11,538 bases of DNA, taken from Verrucomicrobiales bacterium. GTDB taxonomy: Bacteria > Verrucomicrobiota > Verrucomicrobiia > Verrucomicrobiales > Verrucomicrobiaceae. The notes beneath the pieces are model-generated. The model saw only the letters and a program-made list of their open reading frames with translations, was not told the DNA's origin and ran no database searches. The first letter of the stretch is position 1, and every line of letters begins with the position of its first letter. Shown one piece after another: positions 1 to 7,340 of this stretch. The stretch spans positions 1-11,538 of the forward strand of contig DNXB01000296.1 of NCBI GenBank assembly GCA_003506995.1, read 5' to 3'. The translations under genes were made by a program, and so were the position numbers.

Positions 1-2151
1 GGTCAGCCACATCGCGCAGACGATCACCACGCGGAAGGGATGCTCCGGGTCTTTGAAGGCGTCCTCCATGGTCAGCGTTTTGTCGCCCACCACAAAGCCC
101 TTCTTCATCCGCTCGCGGTGTGGCACGATGTCCACGCCCCATTTGGCAAACTCGATCTTCTCGCCCTGCTGCTCGCTGATCTGAATCTCGATGATGGTTT
201 CTTCCAGCCACCTCGCTTGCCTCGTCAGACTGGCCTTCCTTTCCGGGTCGGTTTCATCACCCGCAGCCGCTTTGACTTCCGCAGTCCTGGCCTGCCAGCG
301 CGGCTGGATCAGGTCAAACATTCGACCGCAGGTGATCTTGTCGATGCACACCATCATCGACTTGCCAGTTTCCCAGCGCGTCACAAAGTCCGCCGCGATC
401 TTCTCCAGCCGCTCGCCAGCGGTGATCACCTCGTAGTCCTTGCCCAGCAGCTTGTCCAGGTGCGCCTGCTGATCCATGTCCAGGTCGGCTTTGTCGATCA
501 CTTCCGCGATATGGTCGTTCAGATCCAGCTTCGCCACGCCGAGCTTCTCGCCCCGGTTGGCATACACCAGCTTCACCGTCGCGCCGTCCTGCTCGCTGCG
601 CTTGAAATCATAGCGGGAGATGTAGCTGCCAAAGATGCGCTTCGTCAGATGATCCTGCTTCAGCAGCGGCGTGCCAGTGAAGCCCAGGAAGGCCGCGTTT
701 GGCAAGGCCATGCGCATGTTGATGGCAAACTTCCCCGCCTGCGTGCGGTGCGCTTCATCGGAGATCACGATGATGTCATCCCGCGTGCTGTAAGGCTCGT
801 CCGGTGTCATCTCCTGATTGAATTTGTGGATCAGGGTGAAGAGATGGCTGTGATTCTCTGCCAGCAGCACCTTCAGCTCCCTGCCGCTCCCGGCGCGCGG
901 CGTGTTCTGCGGGTCGATCACCCCGCAACCACCGAAGGTGCGGTAAATCTGATCGTCCAGGTCCTCCCGGTCCGTCATGAGCAGAAAGGTGAATCTGCTC
1001 GACACCTTGCGCCGCACCTTCTCGGTGAAAAAAGCCATGCTGTAGCTCTTGCCGCTGCCCTGCGTGTGCCAGAAGACTCCCAGCCTGCCGAGATCAGGAT
1101 GCGCCCGCTGCACCAGCGGCACTTCATCGGTGGAGCCTGCCATCTCTGCCACCAGCGCGGGTGCTTCGAGGTCTTCCTTGCTCAGGCGCGTCGGCGCAGG
1201 TTTGAAAATCTTGCTGGGCACTGGCTTGCGATACGTCACCGTTCGCCGCTCGCTGAACTGCTTCTTCAGTTCCTCCTGCCGCCGCACTGACTCCACCGCC
1301 AGATTCACGCCGAGCACCTGATGATTCCGCGCCACCACCTTGCGCGTCTTGCCCGGTTTGCTGGCATCAAAAAGGATGAAGTTCTCCAAAATGTCGAGCA
1401 GGCGATCCTTCCGCAGCATCCCGTCCAGCAGCACGCGGGCCTCCACATCGCCCTTGTCCTTCTCGTCATTGCGTTTCCATTCGGCGAAGTGATCCCACTG
1501 GCTGGTGATCGAGCCATACTTCGCCCGGTGGCCGTTGCTCACGATGAGGAAGGCGTTGTGATGAAAGGCGTGCTCCACCTCATCCATGTAGTTCGTGAGG
1601 TTGCCATCAAACCCCGCGCGGATGTTTTTATACACCGCCTTCAGCTCGATGAGGACCACCGGCAGCCCGTTGATGAAACACACGAGATCCGCACGACGGT
1701 TATAGTGTGGCGCGCGCAAGCCCGTGATCCACAGCTCCCGCACGGCCAGGTAGCGATTGTTCGCCACGTCGTCAAAGTCCATCACCCGCGCCTTGCCATC
1801 ACGCAGCACTCCCTTGTCGTCACGGTAGCTCACCGGCACGCCATCGCGCAGCCACTTGTGATACTCTTGATTGTGTTGCAGCAGCGAGCGGGAGAAATCA
1901 TGCCGCGTCAGCTTCTCGATGGCCTCATTCATCGCCTTCTCAGGCAAAGCCGGATTCAGCCTCACCAGCGCCGCCCGCAGATCACGCGTGAGCACCACCT
2001 CGCGCTTGTCCGTGCGCCCCAGCGTGCCATCAGGGCCGAAGGTCTCCTCGTTGTAAGCATAGACCGACTCCCAGCCCAACACGTCCCGCAGATGCTCCGC
2101 GAAGGTCGTCTGCACGAGCTGGTCTTCGCTGTTGATGTCGGTGTAGGCCAT
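1..2151 (-). CDS. hsdR: Type I restriction enzyme R subunit, N-terminal 717 codons (runs off the window)
   Basis: This is the motor and nuclease subunit of a type I restriction complex. With HsdM and HsdS it translocates unmodified DNA using ATP and cleaves at a distance. Translation from the ATG at 2151 is open to base 1. Visible motifs in order: a PD-(D/E)XK nuclease core with D155 (RADLVCF) and E169-L-K171 (VVLIELKA); Walker A HTQGSGKS at 362-369 (K368); DEAH at 465-468; GFTGTP at 490-495; and, at the window edge, CAMWLT, the start of a conserved motif of the second RecA-like domain. The family is usually about 1,000 residues or more, so the C-terminal third lies outside. The start is 6 bp after the stop of the ATPase gene, which suggests co-transcription. 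No convincing Shine-Dalgarno is visible. No internal stop or frameshift was seen, so the nuclease and motor parts look functional. Confidence 0.95.
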   Translation of the reverse strand, partial: MAYTDINSEDQLVQTTFAEHLRDVLGWESVYAYNEETFGPDGTLGRTDKREVVLTRDLRAALVRLNPALPEKAMNEAIEKLTRHDFSRSLLQHNQEYHKWLRDGVPVSYRDDKGVLRDGKARVMDFDDVANNRYLAVRELWITGLRAPHYNRRADLVCFINGLPVVLIELKAVYKNIRAGFDGNLTNYMDEVEHAFHHNAFLIVSNGHRAKYGSITSQWDHFAEWKRNDEKDKGDVEARVLLDGMLRKDRLLDILENFILFDASKPGKTRKVVARNHQVLGVNLAVESVRRQEELKKQFSERRTVTYRKPVPSKIFKPAPTRLSKEDLEAPALVAEMAGSTDEVPLVQRAHPDLGRLGVFWHTQGSGKSYSMAFFTEKVRRKVSSRFTFLLMTDREDLDDQIYRTFGGCGVIDPQNTPRAGSGRELKVLLAENHSHLFTLIHKFNQEMTPDEPYSTRDDIIVISDEAHRTQAGKFAINMRMALPNAAFLGFTGTPLLKQDHLTKRIFGSYISRYDFKRSEQDGATVKLVYANRGEKLGVAKLDLNDHIAEVIDKADLDMDQQAHLDKLLGKDYEVITAGERLEKIAADFVTRWETGKSMMVCIDKITCGRMFDLIQPRWQARTAEVKAAAGDETDPERKASLTRQARWLEETIIEIQISEQQGEKIEFAKWGVDIVPHRERMKKGFVVGDKTLTMEDAFKDPEHPFRVVIVCAMWLT

Positions 2152-2157
2152 GAGCGG

Positions 2158-3606
2158 TTAAGAGTCGGCTTGCCCGTCAATCTCCGATTTGCCCAGCCAG
2201 TAGCAAGCAAGCGGTGCGGGGATTTTCAAAAGCTGCAAGTTCTGCCCCGGCTCCAATTCCTTCTCCATCAAACCGAAGTCGTTTGGCTCCTTCGTGATCA
2301 CATAGCCCAGCGAAACCTTCCGCTCTTTGCAAAACTCGACCATGCCCTTCAGCTCGGCCCAGCCCGTGGCTTGATGCCGATACTTCACCTCGAACGGCAC
2401 CAGCCGCCCTTCCACCTCAGCGATCACATCCACCTCGTAGTCCTTCTTGCCGCGCCAATACGAGAAGCCCACGCTCTGCTGGTAGTAGCGGGTGAACACA
2501 TGCTTGAAGAACGCCGTCTCCACCGCTGAACCCATCGCCGAAGCATCTTCCAGCAGCGACTTGCCTTTCAGCAGCACGCTCGGCGCGATGGCGGCATCGG
2601 CCAGATACACCTTGTAACGTCCGCGCAGGATTTCCTTCCCGTAGCCAAAGGGCGGCAGCCGGTGAATGAGATGCGCGGCCTCCAGCAGGTTGATGTAGCT
2701 CGTCGCCGTCGGCTTCTTCACTTGCAGGTTCTTGCCCAGGTCTGCCATGTCCAGCAGTCCGCCGTCATGCAGGCAGAGATAGAGAAAGGTCTGCTCCAGT
2801 TCCAGCACGCGCCGCACGCCGTAGAGCGCCGTCATGTCACGCTTCAGCACCTTGTCCACGATGTCCTCCCGCAGCAGCTTTTGAGCCGCCACCACATTGT
2901 CCACCAGCGCGCATTGCGGGAAGCCCCCACGCATCAAGTAGTCGTGAAAATGCCCCGTCAGCGGCTTCGCATCCATCGCTGTGCGGGCGAAGTCCATCTC
3001 ACCCCATGTCCGCAGTCGTTGAAGCGACGTCACATTCGGCAATGTCGGCACCGGCACCTTTTTGATTTGCAGGTATTCATAGAAGGACAGCGTCGCCAGC
3101 CGCACCGTATGCCAGCGGCCTGTGCCGGATTCCTGACCTTCCACCACGAGCGGCGTGGCCGAGCCCGTCACCGCGATGCGCCGCCCCTTGTGGAAATCCA
3201 CCTGATGCTTCAGCCACGTCTGCCAGTCCTTCGTGTATTGGATTTCATCCAGAAACAGATACTCCGGCCCGTCCCGCGCAGGCTCGATCTCACGCCACAG
3301 TTCCAGCAGCCCATCCAGCCCCGCCAGTTTCAGCAGCGGATGGTCAAAGGTGGCATACAGAATCTGCCCCGGCGGCACTCCTTCCGCGAGCAGGCTGTCG
3401 ATGGTTTGGAGCAGCAGCGTGGTCTTGCCGATCTGCCGCGCCCCGCTCAGCAGCATGGCGCGCGGAGCCGGGGGCGACTTCACCCACTGCCGCACCTCGG
3501 CGAAGGCTGCCCGTCGCCACGTCGGCAGGTCCGCCATGCGCTCCCCCTTCCACCACGGGTTGAACTGGCGGAGCACCGCCATCAGGTCAGTTCGGGAAGC
3601 AATCAT
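2158..3606 (-). CDS. AAA ATPase with DUF4143-type C-terminus and PD-(D/E)XK residues, between hsdS and hsdR
   Basis: This 482-residue protein is a P-loop ATPase of the widespread AAA_14/DUF4143 architecture, whose cellular role is poorly known. Walker A is GARQIGKT at 55-62 (K61). Walker B is YLFLDE ending at D120-E121, followed by a TGSA motif at 147-150 that fits a sensor position. The C-terminal half has a DUF4143-like pattern (MRGGFP near 225-230). It then shows a nuclease-fold pattern with E363 (SAVETAFF), D393 (YEVDVIAE) and E406-V-K408 (PFEVKYR), so the PD-(D/E)XK triad looks intact. The ATG at 3606 has AGG close upstream and GGAAG further upstream. The gene lies 115 bp after hsdS in an AT-rich gap and ends 6 bp before hsdR. 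I infer an accessory of the restriction locus. An unrelated insertion that hsdR now depends on for expression is the alternative. Confidence 0.88.
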   Translation of the reverse strand: MIASRTDLMAVLRQFNPWWKGERMADLPTWRRAAFAEVRQWVKSPPAPRAMLLSGARQIGKTTLLLQTIDSLLAEGVPPGQILYATFDHPLLKLAGLDGLLELWREIEPARDGPEYLFLDEIQYTKDWQTWLKHQVDFHKGRRIAVTGSATPLVVEGQESGTGRWHTVRLATLSFYEYLQIKKVPVPTLPNVTSLQRLRTWGEMDFARTAMDAKPLTGHFHDYLMRGGFPQCALVDNVVAAQKLLREDIVDKVLKRDMTALYGVRRVLELEQTFLYLCLHDGGLLDMADLGKNLQVKKPTATSYINLLEAAHLIHRLPPFGYGKEILRGRYKVYLADAAIAPSVLLKGKSLLEDASAMGSAVETAFFKHVFTRYYQQSVGFSYWRGKKDYEVDVIAEVEGRLVPFEVKYRHQATGWAELKGMVEFCKERKVSLGYVITKEPNDFGLMEKELEPGQNLQLLKIPAPLACYWLGKSEIDGQADS

Positions 3607-3721
3607 CGCCTAATCTTCCAAAAACACGGTTTTAAGGCAAGTATAGTTTACTTATTTTCATCAAATAGGCAGATTTTTCGGTTTTTGGGTTCATTCGAGT
3701 CTCTTTGAGTCCATCGCGACC
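3607..3721. other. AT-rich intergenic gap between hsdS and the ATPase gene
   Basis: These 115 bp separate the end of hsdS from the ATPase start. They are clearly more AT-rich than the flanking genes and contain several short T or A runs. A TATACT hexamer on the minus strand at 3645-3640 lies 33 bp before the ATPase ATG and could be a -10 box. The best upstream match is a weak TATTTG 16 bp away. No clear stem-loop terminator for hsdS was seen. The contrast with the 4-bp hsdM/hsdS overlap and the 6-bp ATPase/hsdR gap suggests that a separately acquired block, with its own promoter, begins here. Confidence 0.5.
3640..3645 (-). promoter_or_regulatory. Possible -10 box upstream of the ATPase-hsdR pair
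   Basis: TATACT on the minus strand matches five of six bases of TATAAT. It sits in the AT-rich gap, 33 bp before the ATPase start codon. The -35 region is poor, so this is only a candidate for independent transcription of the ATPase and hsdR. Confidence 0.25.
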
Positions 3722-4897
3722 TCACACCTCAATCTCCCCGCTCATCAAGCGCGGCAGCAGCAGGTCGCGGGCGGTTCGGAGTTTTTGGGTTTGGTCGGCC
3801 AAGGTTTCGATCTGGGCGATGATCGGGACGACGTGGCTGGCGTAGTCGTCTTGGATGCGGCGCGGGGCGACGAGGATGGGCACGGACTTGAGCGAAGAGC
3901 CACTGAGGTTCGGCATGGTGGAACCCTTGGCGCGGTTCACGATGACGCCGAAGGTGTCGGGTGAGCCGAGGGTGTCGAAGAGGTAGCGCGCGTCTATCAC
4001 GGATGGATTAGGACGAAAGCGAAGGCAGCCGGTGCCGCAGAACCAGCCTTCGTGTCGCTTCGAGATGTAGGCACGCCTGCCGATGTCGCCGCGTCGGCCA
4101 TAGACAGTGTCGCCTTCGATCATGCGATGACGGCCCAGGCGGTCGGCGAGTTCTTCGGGGATGCGGGCGATGCTTTCCAGCGAGATGCGGAAGTTCAGAA
4201 TGTCCTTCGGCATGATGACGGGCACGCCTTCGTCGCTGTAATCGGACTGGTGCAATTGACTACCGAATGGTCCCGTTTGGATGCCATCGCCGGGCACGCA
4301 GACTTCTTCGAGTGTGCGACGCTCCCACCCCTTCGGCACGCCGTCCTTCATCCTTCCGCCTTCATCCTTCATCCTTTCAGGATAGCGGAGGTGGACGAAC
4401 CACTCCCGGTAGAGCAGCCGCGCCGACTCCTCCAGCAACGCCATCCGCCGCCGGTTGTTCTCCATCAGGTCGTCGTAGGCGGTCAGCGTGGATTCAATGC
4501 GTTCTTGAATGGTCGGATCAGGGGCACGCACTTTAATCTCGTGCAATACGTTGCGATCAACGCCGGGCACAGCAGCCTTGTCGCTTTGGTAGTCCTTCAA
4601 GACGTTCCTCAGAAAGTATGCTGCGAATCGTGGACGCGTTCCTTTGAAGTCGATGACATAGAGCGACGTGTTTAGCGGCCAATAGTCTTGATCCAGATAG
4701 AACACTTCGCCGATGGTGCCGTATCGACCTGTCACAACGCCCGGCGCTTTCGCTTTGGCTTCGTTGTGGAACCCAGTGATGCCGGACGACGACACAACCG
4801 GCACATCGCCTTCGATGCGGGTTTCTCCTGGCAAATCATGTCCACGTTTCAACGTGAGGACATCACCAAGCCGACAGTCACGCCAGTGCTTCTTCAT
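3722..4897 (-). CDS. hsdS: Type I restriction-modification specificity subunit S
   Basis: HsdS recognises the bipartite DNA target and holds two HsdM copies. The 391-residue protein has the two-half layout of the family. The first target-recognition domain covers about 1-125. A helical conserved region follows at about 126-170 (PTIQERIESTLTAYDDLMENN, then LLYREWFVHLRYP). The second recognition domain covers about 187-345 (starting GVPKGWERRTLEEV). A second helical region ends the protein (IQDDYASHVVPIIAQIETLA, then LLLPRLMSGEIEV). The ATG at 4897 overlaps the hsdM stop as ATGA, giving tight translational coupling, and a G-rich stretch precedes it. An odd segment, residues 174-186 (ERMKDEGGRMKDG), is encoded by tandem 7-mers and breaks the usual passage from the FxHLRYP helix into GVPxGWE. 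The exact DNA target cannot be predicted from the sequence alone. Confidence 0.94.
   Translation of the reverse strand: MKKHWRDCRLGDVLTLKRGHDLPGETRIEGDVPVVSSSGITGFHNEAKAKAPGVVTGRYGTIGEVFYLDQDYWPLNTSLYVIDFKGTRPRFAAYFLRNVLKDYQSDKAAVPGVDRNVLHEIKVRAPDPTIQERIESTLTAYDDLMENNRRRMALLEESARLLYREWFVHLRYPERMKDEGGRMKDGVPKGWERRTLEEVCVPGDGIQTGPFGSQLHQSDYSDEGVPVIMPKDILNFRISLESIARIPEELADRLGRHRMIEGDTVYGRRGDIGRRAYISKRHEGWFCGTGCLRFRPNPSVIDARYLFDTLGSPDTFGVIVNRAKGSTMPNLSGSSLKSVPILVAPRRIQDDYASHVVPIIAQIETLADQTQKLRTARDLLLPRLMSGEIEV
4342..4376. repeat. Five tandem 7-mers inside hsdS
   Basis: Read on the coding (minus) strand, the run is AAGGATG, AAGGATG, AAGGCGG, AAGGATG, AAGGACG, giving 35 contiguous bases. It encodes the RMKDEGGRMKD segment at the junction of the two halves of HsdS. 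The unit is not a multiple of three, so gain or loss of one copy would shift the reading frame of the second recognition domain. A GGATGAAGG-type repeat of this sort occurs dispersed in several bacterial genomes; this is recollection, not a search. Confidence 0.85.
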
Positions 4898-7161
4898 ATC
4901 CCCAGCCCCTCAAAATTCGCCTGAATCTTCGCGGCCAGTCCGCTGGCTTCGCGGTCCAGGTCTTTCAGTTCCCCATGGATGTCACGCATGGCCTGGCCGA
5001 AGTCGAAATCCTCGTCCACCTCCGCCGGGGCGACGCCGACGTGGCGGCCTGGGGTGAGGCTCCAGTCGGCGGCGGCGATGTCCGCCCGGCTGGCGATCTT
5101 GCACAGGCCGGGCACGTCTTGATACACACCTTCTGGGAAGCGGTGGAGCAGCCAGAGAAGCTGGCGATGGAAGTAGTGATGCTGCTGCACGGCGCTCTGC
5201 ACGGCAGCGTGCGCGTTGTCGAAGGCTTCGATCAAGGCGGGGAGCTTGTCCTTCCATAGCGGACTGCGGCGTGCGCCGAGGTCTTTGATGCAGAGGTCGA
5301 TGAGGCGATGCAGATGCTTGGCAAAGGCATCAATCGCGGTGCGGTGGGCACGGAGGTGCTCATCGTCGCGGGCGAGGTCTGGGAGTTCGGAGCGGAGGGC
5401 CTCCAGCCCTCCTTGGACATGGACTGCGGCAGCCTGCTGCCGCTTTTCCGAGCCAGCCCTGCTGGCGTGCAGGCCGGTGGACTCGGATTCGAGCGTTGAG
5501 CTTCGCCTGCGCGGCAGCAGTTCGGCTTTGCTGTGCCCAGGGACGTTCACGGCAGCAGGGCTGCCTCCCGAAAGCGGCAGCAGGCTGCCGCAGTCCAGGG
5601 CGCTGCGCGCTTCCTGGGCGATGTCTTGGATGGATGCGATGGCGCATTTCACCTGGGGGCGTTTTTCTACGTCGAGAGACTTGAGGTCGATGGATGCTGC
5701 GAACTGCTCGATGCTGGACACCATTTTGCCCAATAGCGCGGGCGGCATCCCGCGAGTCGCCGTTTCAAACATGTCCTTCGCCTCGGCGATCCTTTGCCGA
5801 TACTCACCAAGCAAACCGATGAACCGCTCGTTCTGCCCGCGATACAGCCACACGATGGCGGAGAGGTTTTGCTGCTGCTCAGGAGAGAACTCCCAGATTT
5901 TGCGGCTGCCCGCCAGCTTTCGAGCCACATTCCGCGCATCGAGCATGAGCACGCTGTCCTTCCGCTCCTGCGGTTTGCCTTTGTCAAAGAACCACAACTC
6001 ACAAGGCACGCCTCGGGTGTAAAAAAAGCCGGAACGGATAGATAACATCACGTCCACATCGCCGGTGGCGACGAGCTTCTGCCGCACCTCGGCCTCGCCA
6101 TGCCCGGCGCTGCTGGCTTGCGATGACATGACAAACCCGGCGCGGCCTTTGGCATTCAGATACGAATGGAAGTAGCTGATCCAGAGGTAGTTCGCGTTGG
6201 AGATGGTCTTGCTCTTGTTCACCCCCGGCAGGCCGAAGGGCAGACGGCGGTCGCCCTTCACCTTCGCCTCGTCCACCATGTCCACATTGAAGGGCGGGTT
6301 CGCCATCATGAAATCGCAGTTCCCCCAGAGCGGGCGGCCATCGCTGAGGCGGTGCTCGTCCTGGTAGAAGGTGTTCGCCTCCATGATCTCTCCCTCCAGC
6401 CCGTGAACGGCGAGGTTCATCTTCGCCAGCCGGATGGTCGTGGCCGTCTTTTCCTGACCGTAGAAGGTCACGCGGTCCATGGTGCGCTGCCCGTGATCCT
6501 CCATGAAATGGCTGGTCTGCACGAACATGCCGGCCGAACCGCAGGCGAGGTCCGCGACGACGCCGTGGTCCGGCTCGATGACATTCACGATCATCTGCAC
6601 CAGCGAGGGCGGGGTGAAGAACTCGCCATTGTCCTGCGCGCCCTGGATGGCGAATTTCATGAGGAAATACTCATAGATGCGCCCGAAGACATCGCCGCTG
6701 GCCTTTCGCAGCGCCTCGCTGTCGAAGATGCGGAGCATGGACTCCAGCAGGTCGTTCTCGAACTTCTCGTAGTCCTTCGGGAGCTGGTTCGCCAGCGGCT
6801 CAAAGTCGCGTTCAATGGCGTTCATGGCCTCCACGAGCGCGGAGCCGAGGTTCGTTCCCTTCGGCAGGGCGATCAGCGTTTCATAGCGTGCCTCCGGCGG
6901 CAGCATCAGCGCTCTACGGGCGATGAAGTGGGCCTTCGTGATGGGCAGCTTCTTCGGCAGCTTCCCAGCGGCCTTTTCCTCCTCGATCCGGGCGGCGACG
7001 GCGTTGTAGCGGTTCGTCGCATGACGCAGGAAGATGATGCCCAGGATGGGGAAGCAATACTCGCTGGAAGTCAGCTTCGAGTTGGCCCGAAGCTGGTCCG
7101 CCGCCTCCCAGAGGGTGTCTTCGAGCTTGGAAATGTCCTGGAGGGCGGAGGTCTGACTCAT
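4894..7161 (-). CDS. hsdM: Type I restriction-modification methyltransferase subunit M, with in-frame repeat insertion
   Basis: HsdM is the N6-adenine methyltransferase subunit, using S-adenosylmethionine on the target chosen by HsdS. From the ATG at 7161 it has 755 residues. An N-terminal helical domain (LEDTLWEAADQLRANSKLTS, near 13-32) precedes the catalytic domain. The latter has NGEFFTPPSLV at 178-188, the AdoMet motif DLACGSAGM at 204-212 and the catalytic NPPF at 288-291. The C-terminal part ends in a region with LDREASGLAAKIQANF. A start further upstream at TTG 7194 would add 11 residues, but the ATG gives the expected N-terminus (MSQTSALQDISKLEDTLW). No good Shine-Dalgarno is visible. 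Residues about 523-580 derive from a palindromic element and look foreign to the family: low complexity, rich in A, S, L, P and R. Without them the length would be about 697. The insertion follows the catalytic motifs, so activity may be kept. Confidence 0.95.
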   Translation of the reverse strand: MSQTSALQDISKLEDTLWEAADQLRANSKLTSSEYCFPILGIIFLRHATNRYNAVAARIEEEKAAGKLPKKLPITKAHFIARRALMLPPEARYETLIALPKGTNLGSALVEAMNAIERDFEPLANQLPKDYEKFENDLLESMLRIFDSEALRKASGDVFGRIYEYFLMKFAIQGAQDNGEFFTPPSLVQMIVNVIEPDHGVVADLACGSAGMFVQTSHFMEDHGQRTMDRVTFYGQEKTATTIRLAKMNLAVHGLEGEIMEANTFYQDEHRLSDGRPLWGNCDFMMANPPFNVDMVDEAKVKGDRRLPFGLPGVNKSKTISNANYLWISYFHSYLNAKGRAGFVMSSQASSAGHGEAEVRQKLVATGDVDVMLSIRSGFFYTRGVPCELWFFDKGKPQERKDSVLMLDARNVARKLAGSRKIWEFSPEQQQNLSAIVWLYRGQNERFIGLLGEYRQRIAEAKDMFETATRGMPPALLGKMVSSIEQFAASIDLKSLDVEKRPQVKCAIASIQDIAQEARSALDCGSLLPLSGGSPAAVNVPGHSKAELLPRRRSSTLESESTGLHASRAGSEKRQQAAAVHVQGGLEALRSELPDLARDDEHLRAHRTAIDAFAKHLHRLIDLCIKDLGARRSPLWKDKLPALIEAFDNAHAAVQSAVQQHHYFHRQLLWLLHRFPEGVYQDVPGLCKIASRADIAAADWSLTPGRHVGVAPAEVDEDFDFGQAMRDIHGELKDLDREASGLAAKIQANFEGLGI
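5421..5596. repeat. 176-bp REPIN-like inverted-repeat element inserted in frame in hsdM
   Basis: Two 26-bp arms, 5421-5446 and 5571-5596, are perfect reverse complements. Similarity continues inward for 23 more bases with five mismatches, so the arms are about 49 bp (5421-5469 and 5548-5596) around a 78-bp middle. Each arm folds locally into two hairpins. The outer one is GCGGCAGC/GCTGCCGC in both arms (5426-5443 and 5574-5591). The inner one is GCCAGC-CCT-GCTGGC (5452-5466) on the left and GGCAGC-CCT-GCTGCC (5551-5565, read on the opposite strand) on the right. Two of the five inner mismatches are these paired positions, so the stem is kept by a compensatory change. The element is read through as protein without a stop in the hsdM frame. 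Its exact ends and any target duplication need an uninterrupted homologue. Confidence 0.88.
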
Positions 7162-7248
7162 TCGGAATGTGGCAAAAAGAATGGCTGGCTTCAAACGCGG
7201 TGCTGCAGGTCATTTCCCGGCTGGGTGCGCCATTGCAAAGGTGAAAAG

Positions 7249-7321
7249 TACCCCCGACCGGACTCGAACCGATAACCAAGGAATTATGAGTTCCCTGCTC
7301 TAACCATTGAGCTACAGGGGC
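7249..7321 (-). tRNA. tRNA with anticodon CAT (tRNA-Ile2 or elongator tRNA-Met)
   Basis: The minus strand folds into a full cloverleaf of 73 nt. The acceptor arms are GCCCCTG and CGGGGGT, with G1-U72 and U6-G67 wobbles. The D arm is GCTCAATGGTTAGAGC. The anticodon stem GGGAA/TTCCT holds the loop CTCATAA, giving anticodon CAT. The T arm is ATCGG-TTCGAGT-CCGGT and the discriminator is A73. CCA is not encoded; C then T-rich DNA follows. Anticodon CAT could be elongator Met or the lysidine-modified Ile2 that reads AUA. The D loop and the TTGGTTAT variable region look more like Escherichia coli ileX-type tRNA-Ile2, so I lean to Ile2. It is not an initiator: the anticodon stem lacks the three G-C pairs in the usual positions. 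It sits 87 bp upstream of hsdM, with its 3' end facing the restriction cluster. Confidence 0.93.
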
Positions 7322-7340
7322 GTGGTGGAATGGCGAAGTC

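Noticed and set aside
4342..4376. CRISPR-like array in the short tandem repeats of hsdS
   Set aside because: The units are contiguous 7-mers with no spacers. No repeat-spacer pattern exists anywhere in the window.
40..4924. Long plus-strand open frames opposite hsdR, the ATPase gene and hsdS (for example 40-1290, 1321-2529, 2662-3708, 4052-4675)
   Set aside because: They lie antisense to clear family members. Their proteins are rich in His, Arg, Leu and Gln with no motifs, as expected for GC-rich antisense frames.
5421..5596. hsdM as two genes or a pseudogene broken by the repeat element
   Set aside because: The frame is open through the element with no stop, and homologous sequence continues on both sides in the same frame.
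7162..7194. Upstream TTG start of hsdM at 7194
   Set aside because: It adds 11 hydrophobic residues not typical of HsdM and has no ribosome-binding site. The ATG at 7161 gives the usual N-terminus.
5216..7275. Plus-strand frames opposite hsdM (5216-6022, 6166-7275)
   Set aside because: They are antisense shadows. The second also runs into the tRNA, and neither shows a domain or a ribosome-binding site.
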